Shown one piece after another: positions 47,237-61,340 of a stretch of 64,000 nucleotides of DNA. Each line of letters opens with the position of its first letter. Positions within the stretch are counted from its first letter, which is position 1. The stretch comes from Siderastrea radians (lineage: Eukaryota; Cnidaria; Anthozoa; Scleractinia; Rhizangiidae): NCBI GenBank assembly GCA_964017195.1, contig OZ024896.1, positions 36,408,307 to 36,472,306 of the forward strand. The letters run 5' to 3'. Position numbers and translations under genes: made by a program. The notes beneath the pieces were generated by a model that worked only from the letters and a program-made list of their open reading frames with translations, was not told where the DNA came from and made no database searches.

Positions 47237-49984
47237 GCAATCCATTTTTCTCTGAGAAAACCAACCGTTGCTTCAAAGATTTTTCAGCCTCAAACTTAAG
47301 CAAATCCGACTATAGTTGCATTCTTTTTTTACCTGGGAAATCCAACCGTTGTTTCAATGATGTTTTTGCTTGAATTTGATGGGAATGTGACCATAATTGC
47401 AATCCTATTTTATCTGAGATATCAAACAATTGTTTCAATGTTTTTTTACTTTAAATTTGAAGGAAATCTAACCATAGTTGCAATCCTTTTTTATCTGTAA
47501 AACCGAATCATCTTTTAATAATTTTTGGCCTTGAATTTAAAGGAAATCTGACCATAATTGCAACGTGTTTGTATCTCGAGAAATGCAACCGTTGTTTCAG
47601 TGATATTTCATCTTTATATTTAAGCAAATCTGACCATGGTTGCAATCCCTTTTGATCTGAGAAATCCCACCGTTGTTTCAATGATTTTTTAACTTGAATT
47701 TGAAGGAAATCCGACCATAGTTGCAATCCATTTTTCTCTGAGAAAACCAACCGTTGTTTCAAAGATTTTTCAGCCTTAAACTTAAGCAAATCCGACATAG
47801 TTGCAATCTTTTTTTAACTGGGAAATCCAACCGTTGTTTCAATGATTCTTTTGCTTGAATTTGATTGAAATCTGACCATAAATGCAGTCCTTTTTTATCT
47901 GAGAAATCCAAGCATTGTTCCAATTTTTTTTTCTTTAAAAATTTGAAGGAAGTCTACCCATAGTTGCAATCCTTTTTTATCTGTGAAATTGAACCATGGT
48001 TCCAATGTTTTTTTTACTTTTAAAATTTGAAGGAAGTCTACCCATAGTTGCAATCCTTTTTTATCTGTGAAATTCAACCTTCTTTTAATAATTTATGGGC
48101 TTGAATTTAGAGGAAATCTGACCATAATTGCAACGTGTTTGTATCTGAGAAATGCACCCGTTGTTTCAGTGATCTTTCGGCTTTAAATTTAAGCAAATCT
48201 GACCATGGGTGGAATCCTTTTTCATCTGAGAAATCCCACAAATGTTTCGATGATTTTTTAACTTGAATTTGAACGAAATCTGACCATAATTGCATCTCTT
48301 TTTTATCTAAGAAATCCAACTATTCTTTCAATGATTCTTTTGCTTGAATTTGATGGAAATCTGACCATAAATGCAATCCTTTTTTATCTGGGAAATCCAA
48401 CCATTGTTTCAATGTTTTTTTACTTTAAATTTGAAACAAATCTAACCATAGTTGCAATCCTTTTTTATCTGTGAAATCCAACCATTTTTTCAATGATTTT
48501 TTGGCTTGAATTTGAAGGAAATCTGAACATAATTGCATTTCTTTTTTATCTGAGAAATCCAACAATTGTTTCAATTTTCATTTCTTTGAATTTGAAGCAA
48601 ATCTAACCATAGTTGCAATCCTTTTTTATCTGGGAAATCCAACCGTTGTTTCAATGATTCTTTTGCTAGAATTTGATGGAAATCTGACCATAATTGCAAT
48701 CCTTTTTTATCTCAGAAATCCAACCATTATTTCAATGTTTTTTTACTTAGAATTTGAAGCAAATCTAACCATAGTGGCAATCCTTTTTAATCTGAGAAAT
48801 CCAACGTTTTTTTCTATGATTTTTTGCTTGAATTTAATGGAAATCTGACCATAATTGCAATCCTTTCTTATCTGAGAAATCCAGCCATTGTTTTAATGTT
48901 TTTTACTTTAAATTTGAAGCAAATCTAACCATATTTGCAATCCTTTTTTATCTGAGAAATCTAGTCATTTTTTCAATGATTTTTTGGCTTGAATTTGAAA
49001 GAAATTTGACCATAAAGGCAACGCTTTTGTATCCGAGGAATTCAACCGTTGCTTCAGTGATATTTCAGCTTTAAATTTAAGCAAATCTGACCATGGCTGC
49101 AATCCTTTTTATCTGAGAAATCCCACCGTTATTTCAATGACTTTTTAACTTGAATTTGAAGGAATCTGACGATAGTTGGAATCCATTTTTCTGTAAGAAA
49201 ACAAACCGTTGTTTCAAGGATTTTTCAGCCTGAAACTTAAGCAAATCCGACCATAGTTGCATTCTTTTTTTATTTGGGAAATCCAACCGTTGTTTCAATG
49301 ATGTTTTTGCTTGAATTTGATGGAAATCTGACCATAATTGCACTCCTTTTTTATCTGAGAAATCCAACCATTGTTCCAATGTTTTTTACTTTAAAAATTT
49401 GAAGGAAATCTACCCATAGTTGCAATGCTTTTTTATCTGTGAAATTCAACCGTCTTTTAATAATTTATGGGCTTGAATTTAGAGGAAATGTGACCATAAT
49501 TACAACGTGTTTGTATCTGAAAACTGCACCCGTTGTTTCAGTGAAATTTCGGCTTTAATTTTAAGCAAATCTGACCATGGTTGCAATCCTTTTTTTCTGA
49601 GAAATCCCACAGTGTTTTCGATGTTTTTTTAACTTGAATTTGAAAGAAATCTGACCATAATTGCATCTCTTTTTTATCTAACAAATCCAACAATTGTTTC
49701 AATGTTTTTTTACTTTGAATTTGAATGAAATCTATCCATAGTGAAAAGTTTTTTTATCTGAGAAATCCAACCATTTTTTCAATAATTTCTGGGCTTGAAT
49801 GTAATGGAAATCTCACCATAATTGCAACGCTTTTGTATCTGAGTAATGCAACCGTTGTTTCAGTTATATTTCAGCTTTAAATTTAGGCAAATCTGACCAT
49901 GGTTTCAATTCTTTTTTATGTGAGAAATCCCACCGTTGTTTCAATCAATTTTAACTTGAATTTGAAGGTAATCCGACCATAGTT
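47237..49984. repeat. 2.75-kb tandem duplication, unit 1
   Basis: Head-to-tail with 49,985-52,731 at an offset of about 2,747 bp. Shared private marks include CCTATTTTATCTGAGATATC, AGGAAGTCTACCCATAG and CATAGTGAAAAGTTTTTTT. The copies differ by scattered substitutions and small indels, so this is older than the 3,756-bp duplication. Confidence 0.85.
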
Positions 49985-52731
49985 GCAATCCATTTTTCTC
50001 TAAGAAAACCAACCGTTGTTTCAAAGATTTTTCAGCCTCAAACTTAAGCAAATCCGACCATAGTTGCATTCTTTTTTTACCTGGGAAATCCAGCCGTTGT
50101 TTCAATGATGTTTTTGCTTGAATTTGATGGAAATCTGACCATAATTGCAATCCTATTTTATCTGAGATATCCAACAATTGTTTCAATGTTTTTTTACTTT
50201 AAATTTGAAGGAAATCTAACCATAGTCGCAATCCTTTTTTATCTGTAAAATGCAATCATCTTTTAATAATTTGTGGCCTTGAATTTAAAGGAAATCTGAC
50301 CATAATTGCAACGTGTTTGTATCTGAGAAATGCAACCGTTGTTTCAGTGATATTTCATCTTTAAATTTAAGCAAATCTGACCATGGTTGCAATCCCTTTT
50401 GATCTGAGAAATCCCACCGTTGTTTCAATGATTTTTTAACTTGAATTTGAAGGAAATCCGACCATAGTTGCAATCCATTTTTCTCTGAGAAAACCAACCG
50501 TTGTTTCAAAGATTTTTCAGCCTTAAACTTAAGCAAATCCGACCATAGTTGCAATCTTTTTTTATCTGGGAAATCCAACCGTTGTTTCAATGATTCTTTT
50601 GCTTGAATTTGATGGAAATCTGACCATAAATGCAATCCTTTTTTATCTGAGAAATCCAAGCATTGTTCCAATTTTTTTTTCTTTAAAAATTTGAAGGAAG
50701 TCTACCCATAGTTGCAATCCTCTTTTATCTTTGTAATTGAACCATTGTTCCAATGTTTTTTTACTTTTAAAATTTGAAGGAAGTCTACCCATAGTTGCAA
50801 TCCTTTCTTATCTGTGAAATTCAACCTTCTTTTAATAATTTATGGGCTTGAATTTAGAGGAAATCTGACCATAATTGCAACGTGTTTGTACCTGAGAAAT
50901 GCACCCGTTGTTTCAGTGATATTTCGGCTTTAAATTTAAGCAAATCTGACCATGGGTGGAATCCTTTTTTATCTGAGAAATCCCACAAATGTTTCGATGA
51001 TTTTTTAACTTGAATTTGAACGAAATCTGACCATAATTGCATCTCTTTTTTATCTAAGAAATCCAACTATTCTTTCAATGATTCTTTTGCTTGAATTTGA
51101 TGGAAATCTGACCATAAATGCAATCCTTTTTTATCTGAGAAATCCAACCACTGTTTCAATGTTTTTTTACTTTAAATTTGAAACAAATCTAACCATAGTT
51201 GCAATCCTTTTTTATCTGTGAAATCCAACCATTTTTTCAATGATTTTTTGGCTTGAATTTGAAGGAAATCTGAACATAATTGGATTTCTTTTTTATCTGA
51301 GAAATCCAACAATTGTTTCAATTTTCTTTTCTTTCAATTTGAAGCAAATCTAACCATAGTTGCAATCCTTTTTTATCTGGGAAATCCAACCGTTGTTTCA
51401 ATGATTCTGTTGCTTGAATTTGATGGAAATCTGACCATAATTGCAATCCTTTTTTATCTCAGAAATCCAACCATTATTTCAATGTTTTTTTACTTAGAAT
51501 TTGAAGCAAATCTAACCATAGTGGCAATCCTTTTTAATCTGAGAAATCTAACCATTTTTTCGATGATTTTTTGCTTGAATTTAATGGAAATCTGACCATA
51601 ATTGCAATCCTTTCTTATCTGAGAAATCCAACCATCGTTTTAATGTTTTTTACTTTAAATTTGAAGCAAATCTAACCATATTTGCAATCCTTTTTTATCT
51701 GAGAAATCTAGTCATTTTTTCAATGATTTTTTGGCTTGAATTTGAAAGAAATTTGACCATAATTGCAACGCGTTTGTATCCGAGGAATTCAACCGTTGTT
51801 TCAGTGATATTTCAGCTTTAAATTTAAGCAAATCTGACCATGGCTGCAATCCTTTTTATCTGAGAAATCCCATCGTTGTTTCAATGACTTTTTAACTTGA
51901 ATTTGAAGGAAATCTGACGATAGTTGGAATCCATTTTTCTGTAAGAAAACCAACCGTTGTTTCAAGGATTTTTCAGCCTGAAACTTAAGCAAATCCGACC
52001 ATAGTTGCATTCTTTTTTTATTTGGGAAATCCAACCGTTGTTCCAATGATGTTTTTGCTTGAATTTGATTGAAATCTGACCATAATTGCACTCCTTTTTT
52101 ATCTGAGAAATCCAACCATTGGTCCAATGTTTTTTACTTTAAAAATTTGAAGGAAATCTACCCATAGTTGCAATGCTTTTTTATCTGTGAAATTCAACCG
52201 TCTTTTAATAATTTATGGGCTTGAATTTAGAGGAAATGTGACCATAATTACAACGTGTTTGTATCTGAAAAATGCACCCGTTGTTTCAGTGATATTTCGG
52301 CTTAAAATTTAAGCAAATCTGACCATGGTTGCAATCCTTTTTTTCTGAGAAATCCCACAGTGTTTTCGATGTTTTTTTAACTTGAATTTGAAAGAAATCT
52401 GACCATAATTGCATCTCTTTTTTATCTAACAAATCCAACAATTGTTTCAATGGTTTTTTACTTTGAATTTGAATGAAATCTATTCATAGTGAAAAGTTTT
52501 TTTATCTGAGAAATCCAACCATTTTTTCAATAATTTTTGGGCTTGAATGTAATGGAAATCTCACCATAATTGCAACGCTTTTGTATCTGAGTAATGCAAC
52601 CGTTGTTTCAGTGATATTTCAGCTTTAAGTTTAGGCAAATCTGACCATGGTTGCAATCCTTTTTTATGTGAGAAATCCCACCGTTGTTTCAATCAATTTT
52701 AACTTGAATTTGAAGGTAATCCGACCATAGT
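49985..52731. repeat. 2.75-kb tandem duplication, unit 2
   Basis: Second copy of 47,237-49,984. After 52,731 the sequence begins to repeat the unit start (class F monomer with GCTAAGAAAACC) and then diverges at about 52,815. Confidence 0.85.
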
Positions 52732-53589
52732 TGCAATCCATTTTTCGCTAAGAAAACCAACCGTTGTTTCAAAGATTTTTCAGCCTCAAACTTAAGCAAA
52801 TCCGACAATAGTTGCAATCGTTTTTATCTGGGAAATCCAACCGTTGTTTCAATGATTCTTTTGCTTGAATTTAGTGCAAATCTGACCATAGTTGCAATCC
52901 TTTTTTATCTCAGAAATCCAACCATTGTTTCAATGTTTTTGTACTTTGAATTTGAAGCAAATCTAACCATAGTTGCAATAATTTTTTATGTGAGATATCC
53001 AACCATTTTTTCAATGACTTCTTGGCTTGAATTTGAAGGAAATCTGACCATAATTGGATTCCTTTTTTTGTCTGAGAAATCCAAAAGTTGTTTCAATGTC
53101 TTTTTACTTTGAATTTGAAGGAAATCTAACCATAGTTGCAATCCTTTTTTATGTGAGAAATCCAACCATTTTTTCAATATTTCTTGGGCTTGAATTTAAA
53201 AGAAATCTGACCATGATTGCAACGCTTTTGCATCTGAGAAATGCAACCGTTTTTTCAGTGATATTTCAGGTTTACATTTAAGCAAATCTGACCATGGTTG
53301 GAATCCTTTTTTATCTGAGAAATCTCACCGTTGTTTCAATGATTTTTTAACTTGAATTTGAAGGAAATCCGACCATAGTTGCAATCCATTTTTCTCTGAG
53401 AAAACCAACCGTCGTTTCAAAGATTTTCAGCCTTAAACTTAAGCAAATCCGACCATAGTTGCAACCTTTTTTTATCTGGGAAATCCAACCGTTGTTTGAA
53501 TGATTCTTTTGCTTGAATTTGATAGAAATCTGACCATAAATGCAATGCTTTTTTATCTAAGAAATCCAACTATTGTTTCAATGTTTTTC

Positions 53590-54395
53590 TACTTTGAATT
53601 TGAAGCAAATCTAAAAAAAGTTGGAATCCTTTTTTCTCTGAGAAATCCAACATTTTTTCAATAATTTTTGGGCTTGAATGTAATGGAAATCTGACAATAA
53701 TTGCAACGCTTTTGTATCTGAGTAATGCAACCGTTGTTTCAGTGATATTTCAGCTTTAAATTTAGGCAAATCTGACCATGGTTGCAATCCTTTTTTATGT
53801 GAGAAATCCCACCGTTGTTTCAATGATTTTTTAACTTGAATTTGAAGGAAATCTACCCATAGTTGCAATCCTTTTTTATCTGAGAAATCCCATAGTTGTT
53901 TCAATGATTTTTTAACTTGAATTTGAAGGAATTCCGGCCATAGTTGCAATCCATCTTTCTCTAAGAAAACCAACCATTGTTTCAAAGATTTTTCAGCCTC
54001 AAACTTAAGCAAATCCGACCATAGTTGCAATCCTTTTTTATTTGGAAAATCCAAACGTTGTTTCAATGATTCTTTTGCTTGAATTTGATGGAAATCTGAC
54101 CATAATTGCAATGCTTTTTTATCTGAGAAATCCAACCATTGTTTCAATGTTTTTTTACTTTGAATTTGAAGCAAATCTAAAAAAAGTTGGAATCCTTTTT
54201 AATCTGAGAAATCCAACATTTTTTCAATAATTTTTGGGCTTGAATGTAATGGAAATCTGACAATAATTGCAACGCTTTTGTATCTGAGTAATGCAACCGT
54301 TGTTTCAGTGATATTTCAGCTTTAAATTTAGGCAAATCTGACCATGGTTGCAATCCTTTTTTATGTGAGAAAACCAACCGTTGTTTTAAAGATTT
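53590..54395. repeat. 566-bp tandem repeat of seven monomers
   Basis: The unusual word CTAAAAAAAGTTGGAATCC and the following CAACATTTTTTCAATAATTT occur at 53,611 and again at 54,177. The two flanks stay alike for about 220 bp. Confidence 0.75.
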
Positions 54396-56639
54396 TATAG
54401 CCTTAAACTTAGGGAAATCCGACCATAGTTGCAATCTTTTTTTATCCGGGAAATCCAACTGTTGTTTCAATGATTCTTTTGCTTGAATTTTATGGAAATC
54501 TGGCCATGATTGCAAACATTTTTTATCTGAGAAATCCAACCATTGTTTCAATGTTTTTTTACTTTGAATTTGAAGCAAATCTAACCATAGTTGCAATCCC
54601 TTTTTATCTGTGAAATCCAACCATTTTTTCAAGGATTTTTTGGCTTTAATTTGAACGAAATCTGACCAAAATTGCATTTTTCTTTTATCTGAGAAATCCA
54701 ACAATTCTTTCAATGTTTTTTACTTTGAGTTTGGAGGAAATCTATCCATAGTTGCAATCCGTTTTTATCTGGGAAATCCAACCATTTTTTCAATTATTTT
54801 TGGGCTTGAATTTAAAGGAAATCTGACCATAATTGCAACGCTTTTGTATCTGCGTAATGCAACCGTTGTTTTAGTGGTATTTCCGCTTTACATTTAAGCA
54901 AATCTGACCATTTTTGCAATCCTTTTTTATGTGAGAAATCCCACCATTGTTTCAATGATTTTTTAACTTGAATTTGAAGGAAATCCGACCATAGTTGCAA
55001 TCCATTTTTCTCTGAGAAAACCAACCGTTGTTTCAAAGATTTTTCAGCCTCAAACTTAAGCAAATCCGACAATAGTTGCAATCCTTTTTATCCGGGAAAT
55101 CCAACCGTTGTTTCAATGATTCTTTTGCTTGAATTTAATGGCAATCTGACCATAATTGCAATCCTTTTTCATCGGAGAAATCCAGTCATTGTTTCAATGT
55201 TTTTTTTCTTTGAATTTCAAGCAAATCTAACCAGAGTTGCAATCCTTTTTTATGTCAGAAATCGAACCGTTTTTTTAATGACTTTTTGACTTGAATTTGA
55301 AGGAAATCTGACCATAATTGCATTCCTTTTTTATCTGAGAAATCCGACCATTGTTCCAATGTTTTTTCACTTTGAATTTGAAGGAAATCTAACCAGAGTT
55401 GCAATCCTTTTTTATCTGAGAAATCCAGCTATTTTTTGAATGATGTTTTGGCTTGAATTTGAAAGAAATCTGACCATAATTAGAACGCTTTTGTATCCGA
55501 GAAATTCAACCGTTGTTTCAGTGATATTTCAGCTTTAAATTTAAGCAAATCTGACCATGGTCGCAATCCTTTTTTATCTGAGAAATCCCACCGTTGTTTC
55601 ATTGACTTTTTAACTTGAATTTGAAGGAAATCTGACGATAGTTGGAATCCATTTTTCTCTAAGAAAACCAACAGTTGTTTCAAGGATTTTTCAGCCTTAA
55701 ACTTAAGCAAATCCGTCCATAGTTGCATTCTTTTTTTATCTGAGAAAACCAACCGTTGTTTCAATGATGTTTTTGCTCGAATTTGATGGAAATCTGACCA
55801 TAATTGCAAACCTTTTTTATCTGAGAAATCCAACCATAGTTCCAATGTTTTTTTACTTTAAAAATTTAAGCAAATCTATTCATAGTCGCACTACCTTTTT
55901 ATCTGAGAATTCCAACCATGTTTGCAATAATTTTGGGCTTGAATGTAATGGAAAGCTGACCATAATTGCAACGCTTTTGTATCTGAGTAATGCAACCGTT
56001 CTTTCAGTGATATTATAGCTTTAAATTTAGGCAAATCTGACCATGGTTGCAATCCTTTTTTATGTGAGAAATTCCACCGTTGTTTCAATGATTTGTTAAC
56101 TTGAATTTGAAGGATATCCGACCATAGTTTCGATCCATTTTTCTCTAAGAAAACCAACCGTTGTTTCAAAGATTTTTCAGCCTCAAACTTGAGCAAATCC
56201 GACAATAGTTGCAATCCTTTTTATCTGGGAAATCCAACCGTTGTTTCAATGATTCTTTTGCTTGAATTTAATGGAAAACTGACCATAATTGCAATCCTTT
56301 TTTATCTGAGAAATCCAACCATTGTTTCAATGTTTTTTTACTTTGAATTTGAAGCAAATCTAACCATAGTTGCAATCCTTTTTTATCTGGGAAGTCCAAG
56401 CGTTGTTTCAATGATTCTTTTGTTTGAATTTGATGAAAATCTGACCATAATTGCAATCCTTTTTTATCTGAGAAATCCAACCATTATTTCAACGTTTTTT
56501 AATTTTAAATTAGAAGCAAATGTAACCATAGTTGCAATCCTTTTTTATGTGAGAAATCCAAACATTTTTTCAAAGACTTTTTGGCTTGAATTTGAAGGAA
56601 ATCTGACCATAATTGCATTCCTTTTTGTCTGAGAAATCC

Positions 56640-57320
56640 AACCATTGTTTCAATGCTTTTTTAATTTGAATTTGAAGAAAATCTAACCATATTTGCAATC
56701 CTTTTTTATCTGAGAAATCCAATCATTTTTTCAATATTTTTGGGGCTTAAATTTAAAGAAAATCTGACCATAATTGCAACGCATTTGTATCTGAGTAATG
56801 CAACCGTTGTTTCAGTGATATTTCAGCTTTAAATTTAAGCAAATTTGACCATGGCTGCAATCCTTTTTTATGTGAGAAATCCCACCGTTGTTTTCATGAT
56901 TTTTTAACTTGAATTAGAAGGAAATCCGACCATAGTTGTAATCCATTTTTCTCTGAGAAAACCAACCGTTGTTTCAAAGATTTTTTTAGCCTGAAACTTA
57001 AGCAAATCCGACCATAGATGGAAACCTTTTTATCTGGGAAATCGAACAATTTTTTTAATGATTTTTTGGCTTGAATTTGAAGGAAATCTGACCATAATTG
57101 CATTCCTTTTTTTGTCTGAGAAATCCAACCATTGTTTCAATGTTTTTTTAATTTGAATTTGAAGAAAATCTAACCATATTTGCAATCCTTTTTTATCTGA
57201 GAAATCCAACCATTTTTTCAATATTTTTGGGGCTTAAATTTAAAGGAAATCTGACCATAATTGCAACGCATTTGTATCTGAGTAATGCAACCGTTGTTTC
57301 AGTGATATTTCAGCATGGTT
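56640..57320. repeat. Tandem copies one higher-order unit apart
   Basis: The variants CATATTTGCAATCC and CAATATTTTTGGGGCTTAAA occur at about 56,690 and 57,178, 487 bp apart. This spacing is one six-monomer unit, direct evidence that the six-monomer block is a unit of duplication. Confidence 0.75.
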
Positions 57321-60300
57321 GAAATCCTTTTTTATCTGAGAAATCCCACCGTTGTTTCAATGATTTTTTAACTTGAATTTGAAGGAAATCCGGCCATAGT
57401 TGCAATCCATTTTTCTCTCAGAAAACCAAGCGATGTTTCAAAGATTTTTCTAGGCTCAAACTTAAGCAAATCCGATCATAGTTGCAATCCTTTTTTATCT
57501 GGGAAACCGTTGTTTTAATGATTCTTTTGCTTGAATTTAATGGAAATCTGACCGTAATTGCAATCCTTTTTTATCTGAGAAATCCAACCATTGCTTCAAT
57601 GTTTTTTTACTTTGAATTTAAAGCAAATCTAGCCATAGTTGTAATCCTTTTTTATCTGAGAAATCCAACCATTTTTTAATAAGTTTTGGGCTTGAATATA
57701 AAGGATATCTAACCATAATTGCAACGTGTTTGTATCTGAGAAATGCAACCATTGTTTAAGTGATATTTCAGCTTTACATTTAAGCAAATCTGACCATGGT
57801 TGGAATCCTTTTTTATCTGAGAAACCCCACCGTTGTTTCAATGATTTTTAAACTTAAATTTGAAGGAAATCCGACCATAGCTTGAATCCATTTTTCTCTG
57901 AGAAAACCAACCGTTTTTTTAAAGATTTTCAGCTTTAAACTTAAGGAAATCCGACCATAGTTGCAATCTTTTTTTATCTGGAAAATCCAACCGTTGTTTC
58001 AATGATTCTTTTTCTTGAATTTGATGGAAATCTGACCATGATTGCAATCCTGTTGTATCTGAGAAATCCAACCATTGTTTCAATGTTTTTTTACTTTGAA
58101 TTTGGAGGAGATCTATCGATAGTTGCAATCCTTTTTTATCTGAGAAATCCAACCATTTTTTCAATAATTTTTGGGCTTGAATTTATAGGAAATCTGACCA
58201 TAATTGCAACGCTTTTGTATCTGAGAAATGCAACCGTTGTTTCAGTGATAGTTCCACTTTAAATTTAAGAAAATCTGACCATTTTTGCAATCCTTTTTTA
58301 TGTGAGAAATCCCACCATTGTTTCAATGATTTTTTAACTTGAATTTGAAGGAAATCCGACCATAGTTGCAATCCATTTTTCTCTGAGAAAACCAACCGTT
58401 GTTTCAAAGATTTCTTAGCCTGAAACTTAAGGAAATCCGACAATAGTTGCAATCCTCTTTATCTGCGAAATCCAAGCGTTGTTTCAATGATTCGTTTCCT
58501 TGAATTTAATGGAAATCTGACCATAATTGCAATCCTTTTTCATAGGAGAAATCCAGTCATTGTTTCAATGTTTTTTTTCTTTGAATTTCAAGCAAATCTA
58601 ACCATAGTTGAATCCTTTTTTATGTGGGAAATCCGACCATTTTTAATGACTTTTTTTCTTGAATTTGAAGGAAATCTGACCATAATTGCATTCCTTTTTT
58701 ATCTGAGAAATCTAAACATTGTTTCAATGTTTTTTTACTTTGAATTTGAGGGAAATCTAACAAGAGTTGCAATCCTTTTTTATGTGAGAAATCCAACCAC
58801 TTTTTCAATAATTTTTTGGCTTGAATTTAAAGGAAATCTGACCGTAATTGCAACGTTTTTGTATGTGAGAAATGTAACCGTTGTTTCAGTAATATTTGAG
58901 CTTTAAATTTAAGCAAATCTGACCATGGTTGAAATCCTTTTTTATGTGACAAAATTCCACCGTTGTTTCAATGATTTTTTAACTTGAATTTGAGGGAAAT
59001 CCGATCATAATTGCAATCCATTTTTCTCTGAGAAAACCAGCCGTTGGTTCAAAGATTTTTTTAGCCTGAAAGTTAACCAAATCCGACCACAGTTGCAAAC
59101 CTTTTTATCTGGGAAATCCAACCATTATTGTAATGATTTTTTGCCTTGAATTTAAAGGAAATCTGACCATAATTGCAACGCTTTTGAATCTGAGAAATGC
59201 AACCGTTGTTTCAGTAATATTTCAGCGTTAAATTTAAGCAAAGCTGACCATGGTTGCAATCCTTTTTTAAGTGAGAAATTCCACCGTAGTTTCAATGATT
59301 TTTTAACTTAAATTTGAAGGAAATCCGATCATTGTTGCAATCCATTTTTTTCTGAGAAAACCAACCGTTGTTTCAAAGATTTTTTTAGCCTGAAACTAAA
59401 GCAAATCCGACCATAGTTGCAAAGTTTTTTATCTGGGAAATCCAACCTTTTTGTTAATGATTTTTTGCCTTGAATTTGAAGGAAATGTGACCATAATTGC
59501 AACGCTTTTGTATCCAAGAAATTCAACCGTTGTTTCAGTGATATTTCAGTTTTACATTTAAGCAAATATGACCATGGTTGCATTCCTTTTTTATCTAAGA
59601 AATCCCACCGTTGTTTCAATGACATTTTAACTTGAATTTGAAGGAAATCTGACGATAGTTGGAATCCCTTTTTCTCCATGAAAACCAACCGTTCTTACAA
59701 AGATTTTTCTGCCTCAAACTTAAGCAAATCCGACCATAGTTGCATCCTTTTTTTATCTCGGAAATCCAACCGTTGTTTCAATGATTCTTTAACTTGAATT
59801 TAATAGAAATCTGACCATAATTGCAATCCTTTTTTATCTGAGAAATCCAACCATCGTTACAATGTTGTTTCACTTTCAATTTGAATCAAATCTAGCCATA
59901 GTTGCAATCCTCTTTTATTTGAGAAATCCAACCAGTTTTTCAATGATTTGTTGGCTTGAATTTGAAGGAAATCTGACCATAATTGCAGTCCCTTTTTATC
60001 TGAGAAATCTAACCATTGTTTCAATGTTTTTTTACTTTCAACTTGAAGGAAATCTAACCATAGTTGCAATCCTTTTCTATCTGAATAATCCAACCATTTT
60101 TTCAAGAATTTTTGGCCTTAAATTTAAAGGAAATCTGACCATAATTGCAACGCTTTTGTATCTGAGAAATGGAACCGCTGTTTCAGTGATATTTCAGCTT
60201 TAAATTTAAGCAAATCTGACCATGGTTGCAATCCTTTTTTATGTGAGAAATCCCACCGTTGTTTCAATGTTTTTTATAACGTGAATTTGAAGGAAATCCG

Positions 60301-61340
60301 GCTATAGTTGCAATCCATTTTTCTCTGGGAAAACCAACCGTTGTTTCATAGATTGTTCAGCCTCAAACTTAAGCAAATCTGACCATAGTTGCAATCCTTT
60401 TTATCTGGGAAATCCAACCGTTGTTTCAATGATTCTTTTGCTTGAATTTAATGGAAATCTGACCATAATTGCAATCCTTTTTTATCTGAGAAAATTAACC
60501 ATTGTTTTAATGTTTTTTTACTTTGAATTTGAAGCAAATCTAACCATAGTTGGAATCCTTTTTTATCTGAGAAATCAGCGATTTTTTCAAGGATTTTTTG
60601 GCTGGAATTTGAAGGAAATCTGACCATAATTGCAACGCTTTTGTATCCGAGAAATTCAACCGTTGTTTCAGTGATATTTCAGCTTGAAATTTAAGCAAAT
60701 CTGACTATGGTTGCAATCCTTTTTTGATCTAAAAAATCCCACCGTTGTTTGAATGACTTTTTAACTTGAATTTGAAGGAAATCTGACGATAGTTGGAATC
60801 TATTTTTCTCTAAGAAAACCAACCGTTGTTTCAAAGATTTTTCAGCCTCAAACTTAAGCAAATCCGACCATAGTTGCATTCTTTTTTTATCTTTGAAATC
60901 CAACCGTTGTTTCACTGATCTTTTTGCTTGAATTTGATGGAAATTTGACCATAATTGCAATCCTTTTTTATCTGAAAAATTCAACCATTTTTTCAGTGTG
61001 TTTTTACTTTTAATTTGAAGAAAATCTAACCACAGTTGCAATCCTTTTTTATCTGTGAAATCAAACCATCTTTTAATAATTTTTGGGCTTGAATTTAAAG
61101 CAAATCTGACCATAATTACAACCTTTTTGTATCTGAGAAATGCAACCGTTGTTTCAGTGATATTTCAGCTTCAAATTTAAGCAAATCTGACCATGGTTGC
61201 AATCATTTTTTATCTGAGGAATCCCACCGTTGTTTCAATGATTTTTTAACTTGAATTTGGAGGAAATGCGGCCATAGTTGCAATCCATTTTTCTCTGAGA
61301 AAACCAACCGTTGTTTCAAAGATTTTTCAGCCTTAAACTT

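Larger units (their letters stand above)
37755..61340 (-). repeat. 81-bp satellite array, minus-oriented block 2
   Basis: The array resumes in the same class F monomer that the retrotransposon interrupted. The six-class order is clearest here, for example E-F-A-B at 43,617-44,033 and 50,285-50,671, and D-E-F-A-A-B-C at 53,611-54,174. In many copies the class B to C step has TAA in place of a sense codon (the frame ends LQLWSDFL), and frames rarely exceed 190 codons. No gene is seen in these 23.6 kb; all open frames are periodic with the repeat. Confidence 0.95.
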
